From an uncultured Acetatifactor sp. (GTDB lineage: Bacteria; Bacillota; Clostridia; Lachnospirales; Lachnospiraceae), in assembly GCA_934394665.1 (NCBI GenBank), contig CAKRRS010000102.1:1-8161 (forward strand): DNA of 8,161 nucleotides. The letters run 5' to 3'. The position numbers were made by a program, and so were the translations under genes. This document shows, piece after piece, positions 5,732 to 8,161 of the stretch. Below the pieces are notes generated by a model. It was given only the letters and a program-made list of their open reading frames with translations, searched no databases and was not told where the DNA came from. Within the stretch, counting starts at the first letter, position 1, and the number at the start of each line of letters is the position of its first letter.

Positions 5732-7114
5732 TTATCTTCTATTTTCTTCCGTAAATGAAAAATACGGAATCTCCAGCTCTTCAACATTACCTTCGTTTGC
5801 ATTCGGCATTTCATCAATTTTATTCCTTATAGCCGCTGCTGTTTCTTCTATACTTTTTTCTCCATTAAAATAATACAACGTCTCTTCCTGCGTAATCCCT
5901 ATGAAAGGAAGGTCACTGCGTTGCATTACCTTCGTATTATTTATCATCTCCCTTACATCCTGTATATCCTCATCTTGTGCCGCATAAACATTTTCATAGT
6001 TACCGCCAATTTCGTATGTCAGAATAGGAAGTTTCTCTCTTTTTCCATCCGATGTCTGATAATATTCCTGCTTTCTACTATCACTAAGCTGTTGATCCAG
6101 CACATCTTGCAATATTGAGAAATTCCAATTGGGAGCAATCGTTTTCTGTCCTTCCTCAGTAAAATAGCTTTCCACAAACTTCCATGCTTCTTCTTTGTGC
6201 GTGCTTTGACTGTTAATGGCGAAACAGTTGACAAAAATAAATATTCTTCCGTTTCCTTCTGCTCCCGGAAATCCTGTATAGACTGCATCCTCACCCCATA
6301 CGGATTTTTTATATAAATATTGTTGCATGTCACCTATGCACTCAAGATTGAATGGAATTTTTCCTTCCCGCATCAAAAGGTCATTCGTTTGAAACATCGC
6401 CTGTTGCGGTAATTGTTCTGCAATTTTTATATATTGTTCCAATCTGTTATCTTCCGTTTCCCCGGAATATCCTCCGCAGATTGCCCCTTCCTGTAAAAAT
6501 AAATCCCGTGAAATCATAGGATCCTCTTCACATTCCCGAACGGCCCGCAAGGCTTCCTCGAAGGTAAAATTTTCTTTGTTACTGCACCATTTTTCTTTTG
6601 TTATCAATGTATATAACACAAAATTCGTTGGCAACATATACAAGCCGCCATCCGCTGTCAAAACCTGATGCGCGGAATCAACGATGTCCTCTTCCCCAAT
6701 CACATCACTTTTCTCCAGATAAGGAATAAGATTCTCTATCGCACCCTTTTCTCTAAGCACTTCCACGTCCATTTCATCTGTCGAAAAACTAATGATATCA
6801 GGTCCTTTTCCTGTCAAAATATCATCATACAAACGACTAATTCCGTCGCTTATATTTTCTTCGTAATAATCATGTATTGTGATTGTTATTCTGTCATTTT
6901 TACTATTAAAATCTGCTATTGCTTCCTGTAATGTCGACGCTCCCCCTATATCTCCAAGTATAATCTCCGTTTCAGGTTCTTCCGGCACAATTGTAGCAGT
7001 CTCTTTCTCCCATGCAGATGTTTTCGTCCCGGTGTCTATTTCTCCGCATCCCATTAACAGCAAAGATGATACTGTACCTACAAGCAATAATGCTATTGTT
7101 TTAAAAGTTTTCAT
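5732..7114 (-). CDS. Extracellular solute-binding lipoprotein (ABC-type, family 1-like)
   Basis: The 460-residue protein has a lipoprotein signal, MKTFKTIALLLVGTVSSLLL followed by MGC, so Cys23 should be lipidated. The mature part has the pattern of family 1 solute-binding proteins: TLQEAIADFNSKNDRITITI near residues 61-80, then DDILTGKGPDIISFS (97-111), GGLYMLPTNF (156-165), a stretch EEAWKFVESYFTEEGQKTIA, and a C-terminal YFNGEKSIEETAAAIRNKID. Such proteins usually deliver sugars or oligosaccharides to an ABC importer. No permease or ATPase gene is in the window, so the partner must be elsewhere or the protein is used differently. The ATG at 7114 is chosen because AGGGG lies 8 bases upstream and the lipobox is then correctly placed; upstream in-frame codons to 7186 fall in a recombination scar. 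It lies 18 bases before the anchored-protein gene. Confidence 0.9.
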   Translation of the reverse strand: MKTFKTIALLLVGTVSSLLLMGCGEIDTGTKTSAWEKETATIVPEEPETEIILGDIGGASTLQEAIADFNSKNDRITITIHDYYEENISDGISRLYDDILTGKGPDIISFSTDEMDVEVLREKGAIENLIPYLEKSDVIGEEDIVDSAHQVLTADGGLYMLPTNFVLYTLITKEKWCSNKENFTFEEALRAVRECEEDPMISRDLFLQEGAICGGYSGETEDNRLEQYIKIAEQLPQQAMFQTNDLLMREGKIPFNLECIGDMQQYLYKKSVWGEDAVYTGFPGAEGNGRIFIFVNCFAINSQSTHKEEAWKFVESYFTEEGQKTIAPNWNFSILQDVLDQQLSDSRKQEYYQTSDGKREKLPILTYEIGGNYENVYAAQDEDIQDVREMINNTKVMQRSDLPFIGITQEETLYYFNGEKSIEETAAAIRNKIDEMPNANEGNVEELEIPYFSFTEENRR

Positions 7115-7138
7115 TCGTAATCCCCTCGCACGTTGTCG

Positions 7139-7189
7139 CAATATCATTCTTTTTCCAACAGGTAAAAAAACAAGCACTGCTGCCACAAC
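7139..7189. repeat. Chimeric scar of a lost paralogue
   Basis: Bases 7139-7168 are identical over 30 bases to 4641-4670, which is the very 3' end of the anchored-protein gene (coding FYLLEKE and stop) plus its downstream spacer. Bases 7170-7189 are identical over 20 bases to 4543-4562, the 5' part of the anchor family (coding VVAAVLV). Between these two lie only A residues. So the start of an anchor-family gene is joined to the end of one, as expected if a third member once lay here and was deleted. The scar is out of frame between the parts and codes for nothing sensible. Confidence 0.85.
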
Positions 7190-7204
7190 TTCCCACTGTA
7201 TAAC

Positions 7205-7918
7205 TTAACTTGTCTTCCGTAAATTCAGGAAAGGACGCACCTCTACGTTCTCCAGTCTCTTCCCGTCATATAACAGTTCCACATACTGTTCCGCCTTTTC
7301 ATCGGAGACATCTTCCTGATCCGTAAATACTATCATTATTAGTTCAATTTCACTTTGTTCCGGCTGCTTTCTAATTATGTTCAGGGAATGGAAATACATC
7401 TCCCTGTAATCATCTTTCCAGGTGCCGTCTTCCGAATTGTTTTCAAACATGAAATAATCCGTTCCATCAAATTCTATATAACTTAAACTCCATAGTTGAC
7501 TCGCTGTAACCAATTCCTCACTCACTAAATAGTGTACAATCACTAATTGCGCCGGTTGATTCTCTGATGTCTGCTCGTAAAATTCGTCCAGCAATTCTGC
7601 TCCGCTGCATTCCCTTGACTGCCAATCCAAGACATACACCGGATAATCTTTGAGTTCTTCTATATTTAACGGAAGGACGGATAATTCCTGTCTGATTGCA
7701 TCCGGATCGGTTTTCCCTTTTAAATTTTCCAAACTGAAATCTTCCGATAAATCAACCGGTTCAGTCTCTTCATTTGATACTGCTGTAGTCGTTATGGTAT
7801 TAGGTGTCATCTCCTCGGTAACTTCTGAAGTATTCTGTTCCGGTGCGTTCTGCCCACAACTTACCATGCTTAACATAATTACTAATAATGCCAAACACCT
7901 CATCTTTGCCTTGTACAT
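7205..7918 (-). CDS. Lipoprotein of unknown function
   Basis: The 237-residue protein begins MYKAKMRCLALLVIMLSMVS followed by CG, a lipoprotein signal with Cys21 as the lipidation site. A Thr/Glu-rich linker (about 25-60) leads to a compact domain with YPVYVLDWQS, AQLVIVHYLVSEELV, an aromatic strand region (SLSYIEFDGTDYFMFEN) and a late VELLYDGKRLENVEVR. The layout resembles small clostridial and bacillar lipoproteins of the DUF4362 kind, but I hold that loosely. The frame is open to a TTG at 7969; I choose the ATG at 7918 because GGAGGAGG precedes it (at a longish 13 bases) and the signal peptide then has normal length. It is probably the first gene of the operon, 90 bases before the solute-binding lipoprotein gene, with the paralogue scar between them. 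Confidence 0.8.
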   Translation of the reverse strand: MYKAKMRCLALLVIMLSMVSCGQNAPEQNTSEVTEEMTPNTITTTAVSNEETEPVDLSEDFSLENLKGKTDPDAIRQELSVLPLNIEELKDYPVYVLDWQSRECSGAELLDEFYEQTSENQPAQLVIVHYLVSEELVTASQLWSLSYIEFDGTDYFMFENNSEDGTWKDDYREMYFHSLNIIRKQPEQSEIELIMIVFTDQEDVSDEKAEQYVELLYDGKRLENVEVRPFLNLRKTS

Positions 7919-7976
7919 ACTTTTTCTGAATCCTCCTCCCACAAGATTTTTCAAAAGCCTTTTACACAATCGATTT

Positions 7977-8013
7977 TTTAAATTTGTAACTCTTTTTATG
8001 TTACAAATTTAAA
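7977..8013. promoter_or_regulatory. Perfect 14-bp inverted repeat upstream of the operon
   Basis: TTTAAATTTGTAAC (7977-7990) and GTTACAAATTTAAA (8000-8013) are exact inverted copies with a 9-base spacer. The element lies about 60 bases before the start of the first lipoprotein gene and 58 bases after the stop of the gene upstream. It is not followed by a T-run on the minus strand, so it is a poor terminator. An operator for an unknown dimeric regulator, or a leader stem, is more likely. I see no promoter good enough to call around it. Confidence 0.6.
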
Positions 8014-8071
8014 GTACCATATTTTTATCACAATTTCATTAATTGATGCTAATTATTTTGATATTGTTAAT

Positions 8072-8161
8072 TCAAAATATCTCAATCACATAATCGTAGC
8101 TATAGGTGTGGACATACAATTTGTCATCCTTCTCTGCCATGAGGTCCGGCATCTTTTTCAG
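8072..8161 (-). CDS. C-terminal end of an unidentified gene (partial)
   Basis: From the window edge this minus-strand frame reads 29 residues, beginning LKKMPDLMAEKDDKLYVHTY and ending DYVIEIF before TGA at 8072-8074. Residue composition and the clean stop suggest a genuine C-terminus. Too little is present to assign a family. It has the same direction as the four-gene operon, but the 150-base gap with the inverted repeat suggests a separate unit. Confidence 0.6.
   Translation of the reverse strand: MKKMPDLMAEKDDKLYVHTYSYDYVIEIF

Noticed and set aside
5745..5756. TCTTCCGTAAAT here and again at 7213-7224, each at the 3' end of an operon gene
   Set aside because: Twelve bases in AT-rich DNA, read in different frames in the two genes, can be chance. 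It might be a further trace of duplication but is too short to claim.
7115..7186. Upstream extension of the solute-binding protein frame
   Set aside because: It would be translated from the recombination scar and would bury the lipoprotein signal peptide; the ATG at 7114 has its own ribosome site.

Overview
The window looks like chromosomal DNA from an anaerobic, probably gut-associated Clostridia, most likely Lachnospiraceae. This is inferred from moderate-to-low GC, strong AGGAGG-type ribosome binding sites, tandem small FeoA proteins beside a DtxR-type regulator, and the style of the lipoproteins. No rRNA, tRNA, CRISPR array or intact mobile element is visible.

Left part (1-1250) is an iron-uptake control region. 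Two small FeoA genes lie in tandem on the minus strand, and a ribosome binding site at the window edge points to a further gene (expected feoB) just outside. A DtxR/IdeR-type regulator is divergent from them. Between the two, the feo promoter is very clear (TTGACA, 17 nt, TATACT). Its -10 box is embedded in a perfect 18-bp palindrome, and a Fur-like inverted repeat follows downstream of the expected transcription start. The simplest reading is that the regulator, with bound Fe2+, shuts off feo.

Middle part (1280-2463) holds a badly decayed MATE efflux gene on the minus strand, which keeps about 155 of some 450 residues in three blocks, and an intact TspO/MBR membrane protein gene on the plus strand.

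Region 2464-2897 has no intact gene. It holds a short coding-like remnant, a strong hairpin that probably terminates the operon to its right, and two and a bit copies of a 48-nt tandem repeat with small stems that differ by a compensatory base-pair change.

Right part (2898-7918, all minus strand) is an apparent operon of four exported proteins, in transcription order: a lipoprotein of unknown function, a lipoprotein solute-binding protein with no transporter genes beside it, and two membrane-anchored proteins. The two anchored proteins share nearly the same N-terminal anchor at DNA level but have different extracellular parts (NTF2-like plus lipocalin-like; FG-GAP-like plus NTF2-like). A 51-bp chimeric scar between the first two genes joins sequence from the 5' end of this anchor family to sequence from the 3' end of a member, so a further paralogue seems to have been lost there. 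A perfect 14-bp inverted repeat lies upstream of the operon, and the tail of another unidentified minus-strand gene ends at 8072. The function of this secreted-protein operon is unknown; it is the least conventional part of the window.
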